A stretch of DNA of 64,000 nucleotides. It comes from an uncultured Clostridia bacterium. Its GTDB lineage: Bacteria > Bacillota > Clostridia > Christensenellales > Pumilibacteraceae. A program made the translations under genes and the position numbers. The DNA lies in NCBI GenBank assembly GCA_947066105.1, contig CAMSYM010000006.1:39267-103266 (forward strand), written 5' to 3'. This document shows, piece after piece, positions 1 to 9,793 of the stretch (the stretch's first letter is position 1; every line of letters starts with the position of its first letter). The notes under the pieces were generated by a model, which saw only the letters and a program-made list of their open reading frames with translations, ran no database searches and was not told where the DNA came from.

Positions 1-2
1 CG

Positions 3-3000
3 ATAAACGGCGTTATCACGGCATTCGGCAAAACCATAACGATAACGGCAAAGCCGCTCAAACGCTCGCCGCGCTTCCCGTCTACCGACGGCGCGGTCGA
101 CATTTCGGGCGTGCTCGATTTTATTCCCGACGCGCTCGAAACGCTGTCCGAGCAAACGCTCGGCATATGCGGACGCATAACGACGATGGGCAAGGATATA
201 GACGTAACGGCATACATCGACCGCACCGACGGCTTGAAGATGGACGCTACGCTCTCCGCGCTCGGACTCGATATCGCAGTCAAATACATCGACGGCACAG
301 TTTACGTGTCGCTCGGCAACATCGATGCGCGCGGCACGACGGACGAGTTCCCCGCGTTGATAAACTCCGTACTCGACCTGACGGGCGCCGATCTCGGCAA
401 GTATGCCGACATGATAAAACCGCTGTTGCCTTCTTCGGTCAACGACTTTATCGGCATGATCAAGTCGTTGGAAGCGACCGACGACACGCTCGCGATAGGA
501 CTGCGCGCGCTCACCGTCCCCGTCGACATAACGATAAAACGCGCGGACGGTATGATCTCCGCGCTCGGACTCGATATCGCAGTCGACATGTTCGGCATCA
601 AGTTCGACGCCGCCGCAACGCTCGACGTGACCGCGCCCGAACAACGCGACATAAGCTTGCCCGACGGCGACTTCGTAACGTTTGCCGAGCTGGCTACGTT
701 TATAAACGACGTCAAGCCGTACATACAAAGCGGCGCATGCTACGACATAGCTCTCGACGGCAATATCGCGCTCGACGGCAAAACGTACGACGCGAGCGCT
801 CGGCTCGTCATCGACACGACCGAAAACGGGATCGCGGCGACGGGCGCGGCGACCGTGCTCAATCAAACGGCGACGCTCGTTTACGCCGACGGCACGGCAT
901 ACGTATCGCTCGGCAACATCAAACTCAAACTCGATACGGCGGACATGCAAAAGCTCGGCTCGCCCGCCGCGCGGATATTGGCGGCGTTCGTCGACGGCAA
1001 AACGAACACCTCGGACGTTGTAAGCAAGATACTCGGCTCGATACAGTCTGTTTCATTCGACGAGAACGGCGCGCTCACAGCGACCGTGTCCGTCGGCGGC
1101 GACGTTCTCGCTATCGCGCTCGACGCCAAAGCGGGCAAGCTCGACGTAACGGGCAACGCCATGGGCGCGGCGATATCCTTGGGTGCGAGCATCGCGCCGA
1201 GCGAAACGCCGCACGGCATAACTCCGCCCGCCGACGCCGATAGCTACGCGGATATTGCGGTGCTCGAAGCCACGCTCGAAAAAGCGGCGGACATACTCGA
1301 ACAACGCTCGATGACGGCGACCGTGATCGCGACGTACGGCGAAACGACGCTCACGCTCGGACTCGAACTCGACTTCGGCAAAGATAAAACGCTCAAAGCG
1401 CGCATCACCGAAAATTCTTACGGGCTTTGCGCAACGCTCATAGGCAAAACAGTTTATATCGCGCTCGGCGACATACGCGTCGCAGGCTCGCTCGACGACC
1501 TGCCCGACCTGTTCGCCGCGCTCGACGGACTTATCCCCGCAGAGCTCGGCAAAACGCTTACCGATCTTTTGAGCGGCACGCTCGATATAGATATCGCCGC
1601 CGCCTTCGCATCCGCGCTCGACTGCGTGAAAAGCGTATCCGTCGACAACGGCAGGCTCAACGTCGGGCTTGCGATCGACGGAATAAATATAAATATCGAT
1701 ACGGCGACCGATCTTACGGACGTTTGCGTAACGGTGATCGGCGCGACCGAAAACGTACGGATAACGCTGAACGACATCACGCCGTGCGCGACGGATATCT
1801 CGGTATCGGGAGAATACGTTCCCGCCGCAACGCTTATCGCCGCCTGCAAACCGCTTATACCGTTAGCGCGCGCCCAAGGCTTCGACGTCGCGGTCAACGT
1901 AAAGCTCGGCAACGTCGACGTCGTCGGTAACGTTTACATATGTTTGACCGACGGAGCGTTCGTTATCGACGCGCGGCTTACCGCGGGCGATCTTCCCGTC
2001 CGCATGACCGTCGACGGCGGAATGCTGTATATTTCGATCGGTTCGGATATAAACGTGTCGCAACCGCTCACGGAAGAAGACTTAACGGCGTTGCTCGACA
2101 AACTCGACCGTGCGATACCCGGACTTAAAGCGAAAGTCACGGCGGTCATTGAACAAATCAAATCGATGACGCTCGACAAAATGCTCGGTTGCATCGCGCT
2201 GTTCCCTACCGCGGACGGCTTTGCCGCAACGCTCGACATGCGCAAAGCGGGCATGGACGCGGCAGTCGCGCTGACGGCGACGGTAAAGGACGGAACGCTC
2301 GGCTCGCTCGCCGTCGACTGCACGGCATTCGGCACGGAGTTTGCCGCGCAATTCGACGCGGTCGTCGCAGACGGCGTACTCGCATCGCTCATTATGCGCG
2401 AGCCGCAGGACGGCGACGCGCTTATACGCGGCGTTGATATAAGCATTGCCGCGACCGACGCGCGCACGCTCGATATAGACGCAAGCAAATACGTGCCGCT
2501 CGAAAAAATATCCGACTTCATATCGCCGATACTCGATCTCGTAAACGATGCTAACGGCGTAAGATCGATAACGCTCGACGTCAACGCCTTCCTTTTGACA
2601 AAAGACAATGCGCAAACGACGATCAAAGGCAGTATCGCGCTGTCGCTCGACCCTATCGCGGTCAATGCGTCACTCAGACTTTTTGCGGGTACGACGGCGG
2701 AAACCGAACTCAATATCGTGTTCGCAAACGGCACGCTGTACGTGCAAACGGGCAACATCATGTTGTCGTTCGACACGGCAAACAACCTACAACGGCTGTA
2801 CGACGTTTTGTCGAAATACCTGCCCGAATATATCAACGACGAAATAGCCAAGCTGTTCGGACTTAAATCGGGCACGAGCGCATTCAGCGACGTCGCGCAA
2901 TTGATAGACAGATTTAACGAATTGTCCGCCGCGCAAGGCTTAAAGCAACAGCTCGATCTGATGTTCGCTCCGCTCGAAACGGTCGCGGGCGACAGCATGC

Positions 3001-5384
3001 TGAAAACTGTCGCCGACATGATACGAGTGTTCGAGCGCGACGACATGCTTACCATAGGACTCAACGTGATGGGCGTAACGCTCAACGCAACGCCTATGCT
3101 CGACGCAAACAAAACGGAATTGGTCGGCTTGACAGCGGACACGTCGCTCGCAGGGTTTACCTTAAAATTCGGCGTAGACGGCTTTGCGCTGTCCGACTCG
3201 CCTATCCGAATATCCGCGCCGCAAAACGCCGCGGACTATGTGTCGATAGTCGAATTCATCGAAACGATAGACAACGCCGTAACGACTTTCACCACGCGCG
3301 ACGCCGACGGCAACATCACGTTCGAAGCCGAAACGTTGGACTTCGATTACCGAACGTTCGAGATAGAAACGACTATCGACGAAAACGGTAATACGGTAAA
3401 CGTAAAGGACGAAGCGGGCAGAGACAAACCGCGCGTCGACGAGTTCGGCAACAAGATCGTCGCAAGCACGGTACGGATCTACAATAAACCGGGCTACTCC
3501 GCGATAAAGGGCAAGTTCATCAAGCACGAACAAACAGACGAGTCCGGCAACGTCATATCCACGAGCTACAAATTCAATCTCGAAGCGCATATCGTGTTCG
3601 ATATAAGCACGCTCGGAATATGCAATCCCGTAACGATAGACCTGTACGTCGTCAACAATTCGGACACCGCAGGCATGGCGTTTATCGATTATGCCGAAGG
3701 CACGGGACACGGCGAGCGCATTTCCATAGACTACGAATCGATCTTGCAGATAGCGGCGGCGGCGCTCGACATCATCGGCATCGACGACGGCATAGTAGAT
3801 ATGTTGCTCGGCGATCACAGGTTGGATATAGATACGTCTATATTCGACTCTATGGACATAGCGGGACTGGATACGATAAAGGATACGCTTACCAAACTGG
3901 TCGGCGCAGTGCAATACGTAAAAGACGGCATAGCCGCCGCAAAAGACGGTTGGAACTCGATAGCTACCGCGGGCAGTATCGAAGAACTCCGCAAACGGCT
4001 GGACGACGTTAAAGCCAAATTCGGCAATGCCGTCGAGCTGATCAAGACCGCCGTGTCGTTATTCACCGCGGAAAGCACGTCAAGCGACGCGCTCCCGCCC
4101 GTAAGCGGAGAACCGACGGAGCTTAACGGCGAGCTGTTCAAACAAATAGTCAACGGCGTAACGCTCAGAAAGGACGATACTCACATTTGGGCGACGATAG
4201 ACAATACGATAACGACGGGCGCGGACGGCGACGCGGCTGTCACGGTAACGCAGAGCGATAATAAAATAGACGGTATCAACGTTAGCGGGCTGGACGTAAA
4301 CACGGCGAAATTACAAAACTTCGATATATCGTTCACCGCGGGCAAACCGGTCGAAGTCGCCCTACCCGACAACTATAACTGCACCGTGGGAAATTCCACA
4401 TACTCCGATTTCTCCAATATCAAACATCTGTTGTTCGACGTAATGAACACAGCCAACATGTTCGAGTTCGAAATAGGCGACGCGGACGCGGCGACAAACT
4501 CGAACAAGATCGAACTCGGCATCAAGCTGTTGGGCGTGGAATCTATCAAGATCGATATCCGCTACAACGTAAAAGTGCGCATCATCGATCAAGGCGAAGG
4601 CGCGGAACCGCGTTACAAGACGGCGGCAATAGTCGAGCTTATATTCCAAAACTGCAAAGCGGCAGGCGCAACGCTTGTTCCCAACTGCACGACCAAACTG
4701 TATTTCTACGACAACGTTATTTATGTCAAGGGCTTGGAATGGTACGAAGAAGCCTATAAAAACTGGCTGGGTCAAACCAAGTACGAATGGAAACAACGCG
4801 ACGTTACCGTAGCCTACTCGGTCGAACAGCTCGGCAACATGCTTTCTTCCGATATAGGTATGGAAAAGCTTATGTACGAGCTTTTGTTCTACATGCTGCC
4901 GCTCAGCCGCAACTTCACTATTTTCGGAATAGACTTACAGGGCAAGATCGCCGAATCGGTGTCCGCTCCGTCGACTGGCGCAGACCCCGCGCCCACCGTC
5001 GCCACCGTATTCAAGGGCTATGCCTACGTCGGCGGCACGCACTCGGTCAAGATAGGACTTTCCGAATTGGCCGAAGCGCCAGATTCCAATATGCTCGGCG
5101 ATCTTACGGTAACGCTCACCGGCAAAAACGACGGCGACGACAATGTACTCGATAACTATATTAGCGCGGCGAGCATAACCACTTCGCTCGTAAACAACTC
5201 CGCTTGTACGATAAACGTGCGGTTGTTCGCAGAGTTGCGCAATCCCGAAACCTATACCGATCCTGCGGACGGCATACAAAAATTGCGTAGTAAGGGCTTG
5301 ACCGATACTACGGACGGATATATGTTCGACGGCATAATAAACAACGTTATCCCGTCTACGGACTGGCAGTATATTTGGGCGTAA
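3..5384 (+). CDS. Giant repeat-containing protein, 5' end outside window
   Basis: The frame is open from base 3 with no upstream stop, so the gene starts before the window; the GTG at 111 is only an internal start-like codon. At least 1794 residues are visible. About five diverged units of roughly 185-240 residues repeat a beta-rich phrase of the form aromatic-V/I-S/A-x-G-N/D-I (VYVSLGNI near base 299, AYVSLGNI near 897, VYIALGDI near 1453, LYISIGSDI near 2023, LYVQTGNI near 2736). Each unit also carries a helical stretch. The last 700 residues lack this phrase and are richer in charged and aromatic residues. No C-terminal sortase signal or membrane anchor is present; the protein ends in QYIWA. 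Export is inferred from style only, because the N-terminus is missing. I do not recognise the family; a cell-surface or envelope lipid-binding-like protein is possible. Confidence 0.8.
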   Translation: MNGVITAFGKTITITAKPLKRSPRFPSTDGAVDISGVLDFIPDALETLSEQTLGICGRITTMGKDIDVTAYIDRTDGLKMDATLSALGLDIAVKYIDGTVYVSLGNIDARGTTDEFPALINSVLDLTGADLGKYADMIKPLLPSSVNDFIGMIKSLEATDDTLAIGLRALTVPVDITIKRADGMISALGLDIAVDMFGIKFDAAATLDVTAPEQRDISLPDGDFVTFAELATFINDVKPYIQSGACYDIALDGNIALDGKTYDASARLVIDTTENGIAATGAATVLNQTATLVYADGTAYVSLGNIKLKLDTADMQKLGSPAARILAAFVDGKTNTSDVVSKILGSIQSVSFDENGALTATVSVGGDVLAIALDAKAGKLDVTGNAMGAAISLGASIAPSETPHGITPPADADSYADIAVLEATLEKAADILEQRSMTATVIATYGETTLTLGLELDFGKDKTLKARITENSYGLCATLIGKTVYIALGDIRVAGSLDDLPDLFAALDGLIPAELGKTLTDLLSGTLDIDIAAAFASALDCVKSVSVDNGRLNVGLAIDGININIDTATDLTDVCVTVIGATENVRITLNDITPCATDISVSGEYVPAATLIAACKPLIPLARAQGFDVAVNVKLGNVDVVGNVYICLTDGAFVIDARLTAGDLPVRMTVDGGMLYISIGSDINVSQPLTEEDLTALLDKLDRAIPGLKAKVTAVIEQIKSMTLDKMLGCIALFPTADGFAATLDMRKAGMDAAVALTATVKDGTLGSLAVDCTAFGTEFAAQFDAVVADGVLASLIMREPQDGDALIRGVDISIAATDARTLDIDASKYVPLEKISDFISPILDLVNDANGVRSITLDVNAFLLTKDNAQTTIKGSIALSLDPIAVNASLRLFAGTTAETELNIVFANGTLYVQTGNIMLSFDTANNLQRLYDVLSKYLPEYINDEIAKLFGLKSGTSAFSDVAQLIDRFNELSAAQGLKQQLDLMFAPLETVAGDSMLKTVADMIRVFERDDMLTIGLNVMGVTLNATPMLDANKTELVGLTADTSLAGFTLKFGVDGFALSDSPIRISAPQNAADYVSIVEFIETIDNAVTTFTTRDADGNITFEAETLDFDYRTFEIETTIDENGNTVNVKDEAGRDKPRVDEFGNKIVASTVRIYNKPGYSAIKGKFIKHEQTDESGNVISTSYKFNLEAHIVFDISTLGICNPVTIDLYVVNNSDTAGMAFIDYAEGTGHGERISIDYESILQIAAAALDIIGIDDGIVDMLLGDHRLDIDTSIFDSMDIAGLDTIKDTLTKLVGAVQYVKDGIAAAKDGWNSIATAGSIEELRKRLDDVKAKFGNAVELIKTAVSLFTAESTSSDALPPVSGEPTELNGELFKQIVNGVTLRKDDTHIWATIDNTITTGADGDAAVTVTQSDNKIDGINVSGLDVNTAKLQNFDISFTAGKPVEVALPDNYNCTVGNSTYSDFSNIKHLLFDVMNTANMFEFEIGDADAATNSNKIELGIKLLGVESIKIDIRYNVKVRIIDQGEGAEPRYKTAAIVELIFQNCKAAGATLVPNCTTKLYFYDNVIYVKGLEWYEEAYKNWLGQTKYEWKQRDVTVAYSVEQLGNMLSSDIGMEKLMYELLFYMLPLSRNFTIFGIDLQGKIAESVSAPSTGADPAPTVATVFKGYAYVGGTHSVKIGLSELAEAPDSNMLGDLTVTLTGKNDGDDNVLDNYISAASITTSLVNNSACTINVRLFAELRNPETYTDPADGIQKLRSKGLTDTTDGYMFDGIINNVIPSTDWQYIWA

Positions 5385-5424
5385 AAACAATATCTACCGA
5401 AAGACGGTAAAGCGGCGGACGCGC

Positions 5425-5447
5425 ACGGCGTTCGCCGTTTTGTTTTG
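5425..5447 (+). terminator. Rho-independent terminator of the giant protein gene
   Basis: A perfect ACGGCG / CGCCGT stem with a TT loop is followed by a T-rich tail (TTTGTTTT), about 40 bases after the stop codon at 5384. Confidence 0.65.
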
Positions 5448-5460
5448 CGCACAACGACGC

Positions 5461-5492
5461 AAAAAAACCCGCATCGACGATTTCGATACGGG
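5461..5492 (-). terminator. Terminator of the asparaginase-Nudix unit
   Basis: Read on the minus strand, a CCCGTATCGA / TCGATGCGGG stem (one mismatch) is followed by seven T. It lies 26 bases past the asparaginase stop codon. Confidence 0.7.
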
Positions 5493-5517
5493 CAATATTC
5501 ATTAGCGTAAATTCGAA

Positions 5518-6414
5518 TTATTTTTCGACTATCTCGCCGCACGCATTTTCGAGCGCAAACGCCGCCAGATCGCCTACCTTGTTTTTCAAGCCTATAAGCA
5601 ACTTGATGTACAATGCGGTCTTTGTTATATCGGAACACAACGCAACGTTGGGCGCAAAATCCTTTGCCGCATACTTCTTTTTGCCTGTTATGAGAAACAT
5701 CGGCGTATCGGGATTTGCGGCGGCAAACTTATTGAACTCCGCAACGTTGATACGACCCGAATGGTAAGCCGAATGAACGACCGCCGCGCACCGCGACACG
5801 TCGAAGTGCGAATAATCCATGCCGACGTACGGCGAAATACTGAGCACGTTGCTATCCGTAAGCTCGAAATCCATGCCGCGCATAAGCCCGGTATCGGCAA
5901 AACTGCGGTCGCCTATCGAAAAATAACAATCCTCGTGCAAATGCGCCGGCGCAAGCCGCGCGCCGTGATGTATACGCACCACCTCGCCCGGATTTTTATA
6001 CAACACGAACACGCCGCGCTCGCCGCGTTCTATAAAGCTTTTTGCGGCTTTAAGCACGTCGTAACCGTTGCTCTCGTCGTCGGTCAGCGGGCTGTCCGCC
6101 GCACACATCACTATCGGAGCGTGCGTCGAACTGAATGCGTACGCCAAATACGCCGACGAAAAAGCGAGCGTATCTGTGCCGTGCGTGACTATCACGCCGT
6201 CGGGTCCGTCTTTCAACGCCTTTTCTATCACCGACCGCAACATATTCAACGCATTAAGCCCCACGCCCGCGCTATGTATCTTGAATTCTCCGAATACTTT
6301 ATTCGCGCCGATAACGGCGGCGATCTGTTCGGTCGCTTCGTCGGAAATAACGTATTCGCCGTTTATTTCGCGACTGCCTATCGTTCCGCCCGTCGCAACA
6401 AGATTGATCTTCAT
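5518..6414 (-). CDS. ansA: L-asparaginase, type I-like
   Basis: Predicted to hydrolyse L-asparagine to aspartate and ammonia in the cytoplasm. Both asparaginase signatures are present: the nucleophile loop TGGTI (residues 8-12, catalytic Thr) and HGTDT (78-82, second catalytic Thr-Asp pair). There is no signal peptide, which fits a cytoplasmic type I enzyme. At 298 residues it is somewhat shorter than the usual 320-340. The ATG overlaps the stop of the upstream Nudix gene in an ATGA arrangement (6411-6414), so translation is probably coupled. A glutaminase or mixed asparaginase-glutaminase activity cannot be excluded from sequence alone. Confidence 0.88.
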   Translation of the reverse strand: MKINLVATGGTIGSREINGEYVISDEATEQIAAVIGANKVFGEFKIHSAGVGLNALNMLRSVIEKALKDGPDGVIVTHGTDTLAFSSAYLAYAFSSTHAPIVMCAADSPLTDDESNGYDVLKAAKSFIERGERGVFVLYKNPGEVVRIHHGARLAPAHLHEDCYFSIGDRSFADTGLMRGMDFELTDSNVLSISPYVGMDYSHFDVSRCAAVVHSAYHSGRINVAEFNKFAAANPDTPMFLITGKKKYAAKDFAPNVALCSDITKTALYIKLLIGLKNKVGDLAAFALENACGEIVEK

Positions 6415-7016
6415 AATACACCCCTATGCAGTCTGTCCGCCAATAAATAAACGATCTTTGCATGGTCGAACGCCGTCTTGCCGCGTTCCGTTATACGCGT
6501 GCGGTTGAGATCGACGTCGCCGAACGCATCGCGCGTCGTTTCGAGCTTAGCGTCGAACGCATCGCCGCCGCCAAAAAAACACAGCGTGCCGTCGTCGGAA
6601 AATTTAACGTCGAACCAAACGGCTTCGGACGCATCGTCGCCCGCGCACGCGGTCAGATCGTCGTCGATCTCGGCGCAAAACACTACCGTTATATTGCGCC
6701 ACCGCGGATCGCGATCGGGCGTAGACGCCGCAATAAGCTGACGCAACGCAACGCCGCGGATACCCGTTTCTTCGTAAAGCTCGCGCTCGACCGCCTGCTC
6801 GCACGACTCGTCGCGTTCGACAAACCCGCCGGGAAAAGCGTAGCTCCCCAAAAACGGGTGTCCGCCGCGCTTTATCATGAGCGCTCTCAATCCGTCGGGC
6901 GTGCGCCTATACAATACCGCGTCGACGGTGACTGACGGACGAAAATACCGCGTCACGTCGTAATCGCGCAAAAACTCCCGTTCGGTTTTTCCGTTTTTAT
7001 CTCTTGCCGATTCCAT
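6411..7016 (-). CDS. Nudix hydrolase
   Basis: Nudix hydrolase of 201 residues. The full Nudix box G-x5-E-x7-RE-L-x-EE-x-G-I spans residues 64-86, and its glutamates bind the catalytic metal. The surrounding YAFPGGFVE and GGHPFLG context resembles ADP-ribose or sugar-nucleotide pyrophosphatases; the substrate is not determinable. A basic C-terminal segment follows the Nudix fold. I chose the ATG at 7016 rather than the upstream GTG at 7091, because the segment between them is cysteine/arginine-rich and unlike the family, and a purine-rich GGGGGT stretch precedes 7016. It is the first gene of a two-gene unit with the asparaginase, which it overlaps by 4 bases. Confidence 0.85.
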   Translation of the reverse strand: MESARDKNGKTEREFLRDYDVTRYFRPSVTVDAVLYRRTPDGLRALMIKRGGHPFLGSYAFPGGFVERDESCEQAVERELYEETGIRGVALRQLIAASTPDRDPRWRNITVVFCAEIDDDLTACAGDDASEAVWFDVKFSDDGTLCFFGGGDAFDAKLETTRDAFGDVDLNRTRITERGKTAFDHAKIVYLLADRLHRGVL

Positions 7017-7094
7017 GCCGCCATAAACCCCCGTGACGATTTTACGCGTTCGGTATGCGCGACAGCAAACGCACGCATACCGACCGTACAATCA

Positions 7095-7123
7095 ATTATA
7101 ACACGCGGCAAAAAAAATATCAA
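7095..7123 (-). promoter_or_regulatory. Sigma-A promoter for the Nudix-asparaginase unit
   Basis: TTGATA (7118-7123) and TATAAT (7095-7100) on the minus strand are separated by 17 bases that include an eight-T tract. It lies about 80 bases upstream of the chosen Nudix start. Confidence 0.65.
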
Positions 7124-7170
7124 CTGTTTTGACGCACACGGCTCTCCGCCGCGCCGCCGACGAACTTTTT

Positions 7171-7737
7171 TCAGGTGAGCTTTTCGATAAGCGACAGGAA
7201 CTTGCCCACGCGGCTTTCGTCGAGCGCGGCGATATACTCGGTCAACCGCGTAAAATTATCGGGATCGCTTTTAACATACGCGCCGCACTTTACGCCGCGG
7301 CATTTAAGGTCGGCGGCTATTTCGTCCACAAGCTCGCGGTGCGATTTGAGCGCGGAACGGTATTTGTTTTGATAGCGCAACGCCGTTTTCGCATCGCCGT
7401 TCGCCATTTCGAATATAGCGCGTCGCACGCTTTTACCTTCGCCCTTGGCTATGAGCACGTTTTCTATAAGCTTGCGCACTTCGTTGTCCGTAAACGGCAC
7501 GAACCGTTCGCGCTCCACCGCGGCATGCTTAATGCCCAACCGCTCGGCGACTTCCGGCACAAGCTCGAAAGTTTTGGCTTGACTGTAATAGTAATTGCGC
7601 ACCGAATTGACCGAGCGCGACGTCTTGTCCGCCATAGCTCGGAACGCGGTCGACAAGCTGTCGCCGCTTTTGCGCGCGTTTTCGCACAGTGTAAAAAGTT
7701 CTACCGTTTCGGCAATCGTCCAGTTTCCGTTTACCAT
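7171..7737 (-). CDS. SANT/Myb-like DNA-binding protein
   Basis: Protein of 188 residues. The first 60 residues begin GNWTIAETVELFTLCE and contain SRSVNSVRNYYYSQ. This tryptophan-start, three-helix pattern with a terminal basic/tyrosine helix is typical of Myb/SANT or trihelix-like domains such as those in RsfA-type regulators. A second helical, basic region follows (residues 75-130) and resembles a repeat of the same unit (FTDNEVRKLIENVL). There is no enzymatic motif. A GGAGG site precedes the ATG at 7737. It probably acts as a transcription regulator; its target is unknown. It is divergent from the gene at 7826. Confidence 0.6.
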   Translation of the reverse strand: MVNGNWTIAETVELFTLCENARKSGDSLSTAFRAMADKTSRSVNSVRNYYYSQAKTFELVPEVAERLGIKHAAVERERFVPFTDNEVRKLIENVLIAKGEGKSVRRAIFEMANGDAKTALRYQNKYRSALKSHRELVDEIAADLKCRGVKCGAYVKSDPDNFTRLTEYIAALDESRVGKFLSLIEKLT

Positions 7738-7825
7738 AAGATCCTCCGTTTTTCGAGTACACTAATCATTGCCAAGGCAGTCAAAGTCTATACATATAAT
7801 CGAAAAATATATCATATAGTAGCGT

Positions 7826-8383
7826 ATGGAATTGCACATACAAAGCGAATTCGATTGCGTTTACCTGATAAACGGCGAGCTTGTAGAACGCGCGGACAGC
7901 CTTACCATGTCCGAATACGACGTAGCGTACATAACGGTCTTTCCGCTCGATACGTCGCTTTTACCTTATACGATAAAATTGGTAAATGCCGACAACGTTA
8001 AAAACGAGTTCGCGCTCGGCATAAGGCTGTCGTCCGAACATTACCTGCTCGTGCTGTCGCCGCGTCGTCCGATAGTGTACAAAACGACTGCGCAACAGTA
8101 CCCCGTGCACGCGACGAGCCGAATAGGCAGGCTGTTCACGCTCGTAAAATCGGGCGATGTGAGCGCGGCGTATTCCATGCTCACCGACGAACTGCGCGCG
8201 AGCATAGACAAAAAAACGCTCGAAGCGTTTTTCGACGGCTACGAGCGTTTGGTAGACAGGACTTGGGAACACGGCGGCGCGCACAAATTCTACTTGATAA
8301 CCGAAAGCGGCGTTGCGCGCCTGCACTCTTATGCGCTAAAAAACGAGTTCATCGACGACATCGCCGAATGCGACAACGATTAG
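7826..8383 (+). CDS. Hypothetical protein, unknown function
   Basis: Protein of 185 residues with no signal peptide and no motif I recognise. The N-terminal half is beta-rich (CVYLINGELVERADS; a proline/leucine-rich strand pattern up to residue 90). The C-terminal half is helical (residues 100-150) and resembles folds that bind peptides or act as adaptors. No clear Shine-Dalgarno site precedes the ATG, although TATAAT occurs about 30 bases upstream, so the transcript may have a short leader. The stop codon overlaps the stop of the convergent protease gene by 4 bases. It is one of very few plus-strand genes here. Confidence 0.6.
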   Translation: MELHIQSEFDCVYLINGELVERADSLTMSEYDVAYITVFPLDTSLLPYTIKLVNADNVKNEFALGIRLSSEHYLLVLSPRRPIVYKTTAQQYPVHATSRIGRLFTLVKSGDVSAAYSMLTDELRASIDKKTLEAFFDGYERLVDRTWEHGGAHKFYLITESGVARLHSYALKNEFIDDIAECDND

Positions 8384-9123
8384 TCGTTGCGGTTTCTGCC
8401 CATAAGCAACAACGCGAGTATGCGCAAAAACTGTAACGAAGTTATCATGAACGACGCGACGTAAGTCATTGCGGCGGCGCGCAAAACTTTTTTTACCGCG
8501 ACCGCTTCTTCGCGCGGCATGCACGTTTTAAGATAATTATACGCGCGACGGCTCGCGTCGAATTCGGTGGGCAACGTCACCAACGAAAACAACAGCGTCG
8601 CGCCCATAACAATAAGACCGGCTATAAGGAACGCGCGACCGACGACCGTATACGGCGACGCAAAACCGAATATATACCCTATGATATAGATAGGCCACAT
8701 AAGACGGCTCGCAAAGTTGACGACGGGAACAAGCCGCAACCGCATCGACGAAAAAAAGTACTTGCGCGCATGCTGCACCGCATGCCCCGCTTCGTGACAA
8801 GCTACGCCTATCGCGCCGAGCGCCGACGAGTTCCGCACCGTATCGGATAACGAGATCGTGTTCGTAACAGGGTTAAAGTTATCGGTCAACGAGCCGCGTA
8901 CAGCCGCGAACTTAATATCCGTCAGTCCGCTGCTCGCCAAAAAATTGCGCACGTACCCCTGCGCCGAAATGCCCGACGCGCTCGGTATGCGATTGTATTT
9001 ATTAAAAACAGTTTGTACGCGCACCGACGCGATCACGCTGAAAAGCAAAAACGGCAAAAACAACACGACGGTTATCCCGTATAGCAAATATTCGGGATCG
9101 GTGAACAGATCGGAAAACGACAT
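8380..9123 (-). CDS. YugP-type membrane zinc metallopeptidase
   Basis: Membrane protein of 247 residues in the neutral zinc metallopeptidase family typified by Bacillus YugP. The zinc motif HEAGH is at residues 110-114, in the family context GVACHEAGHAVQHA. There is one hydrophobic segment near the N-terminus (residues 14-34) and at least three after the active site. The family is small and its substrates are not well defined. The ATG at 9123 is chosen over 9168 because GGAGG sits 7 bases before it. The 3' end overlaps the convergent upstream gene. Confidence 0.88.
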   Translation of the reverse strand: MSFSDLFTDPEYLLYGITVVLFLPFLLFSVIASVRVQTVFNKYNRIPSASGISAQGYVRNFLASSGLTDIKFAAVRGSLTDNFNPVTNTISLSDTVRNSSALGAIGVACHEAGHAVQHARKYFFSSMRLRLVPVVNFASRLMWPIYIIGYIFGFASPYTVVGRAFLIAGLIVMGATLLFSLVTLPTEFDASRRAYNYLKTCMPREEAVAVKKVLRAAAMTYVASFMITSLQFLRILALLLMGRNRND

Positions 9124-9210
9124 AGTATCCTCCCGCAAGCCACTGCTTGCTTTTTTGTATTGTATCATGTAGCGTAGCTTTTGTAAAGCCTTCGACGATC
9201 TTTTTCATAC

Positions 9211-9232
9211 AAAAAAACCGCTCGAAAGCGGT
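9211..9232 (-). terminator. Terminator of the sigma-BspA-sigma operon
   Basis: On the minus strand an ACCGCTTT / AAAGCGGT-type stem (palindromic core 9217-9232) is followed by a run of seven T, 24 bases after the sigma gene stop. Confidence 0.7.
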
Positions 9233-9256
9233 AAAAGCATAAACAAATATTTTCGT

Positions 9257-9781
9257 TTATTCGGTCATACTGTTATACATAAACTTTAACGCGCTTTTAT
9301 AATGGTAATGCACGGTGCTCAACGGCATATCGAGTTCTTCTGCGATATCTGGAAAAGTTTTATCGTTGAAAATGTGCATGTCTATGATCCTGCGTTCCAG
9401 CTCGCCAAGCCTTGCGAGCGCGGTATACATATCCATTTTTTCCAGTCGCTTCTCGTTATAATCGACGCCGCCGCGCGTTTCGATAAGCGATACGTCGTCG
9501 ATAACGTCGCGGTTTATCTTCAACGCTTCGTTTTGAGTTATCTTGAACAGCCACGCGTAACCGTTTTGAGTGTCCTTGAATTGGTGGATACGCTCCGCAA
9601 CGTGCGCGTATGCGGTAAGCACCACGTCGTCGACGTACGACTTGTTTCGCAAATACATGTGCGCTATATATTCCAAGCCTAAGTATGTATAACGGTAAAA
9701 CTCGTCAAAAACGTTTTCGCCCGCCTTTATCCGTCGTAAATATTCGTTTATGCGCCTACGCCTTTCCGCTGCACTGACCAT
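9257..9781 (-). CDS. ECF-type RNA polymerase sigma factor (distal copy)
   Basis: Sigma-70 family factor of 174 residues without regions 1 and 3, as in ECF factors. Region 2 carries the acidic/aromatic core (KSYVDDVVLTAYAHV, then GYAWLFKITQNEAL at about 75-90). Region 4 is a C-terminal helix-turn-helix (TFPDIAEELDMPLSTVHYHY, about 140-160). It lies 12 bases downstream of a BspA-type lipoprotein gene, in the same transcript as a second ECF factor of identical length (11056-11580). No anti-sigma with a recognisable cytoplasmic domain is encoded nearby. The ATG lacks a close Shine-Dalgarno site, so translation may be coupled to the upstream gene. Confidence 0.85.
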   Translation of the reverse strand: MVSAAERRRRINEYLRRIKAGENVFDEFYRYTYLGLEYIAHMYLRNKSYVDDVVLTAYAHVAERIHQFKDTQNGYAWLFKITQNEALKINRDVIDDVSLIETRGGVDYNEKRLEKMDMYTALARLGELERRIIDMHIFNDKTFPDIAEELDMPLSTVHYHYKSALKFMYNSMTE

Positions 9782-9793
9782 GATAAAATTATT

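Noticed and set aside
1934..3142. 402-residue minus-strand open frame
   Set aside because: Ser/Thr/Pro-rich mirror of the giant repeat gene; no ribosome site and no recognisable domain.
5518..6414. Glutamyl-tRNA(Gln) amidotransferase subunit D
   Set aside because: It shares the asparaginase fold, but the protein lacks the N-terminal extension and no GatE-like partner is nearby.
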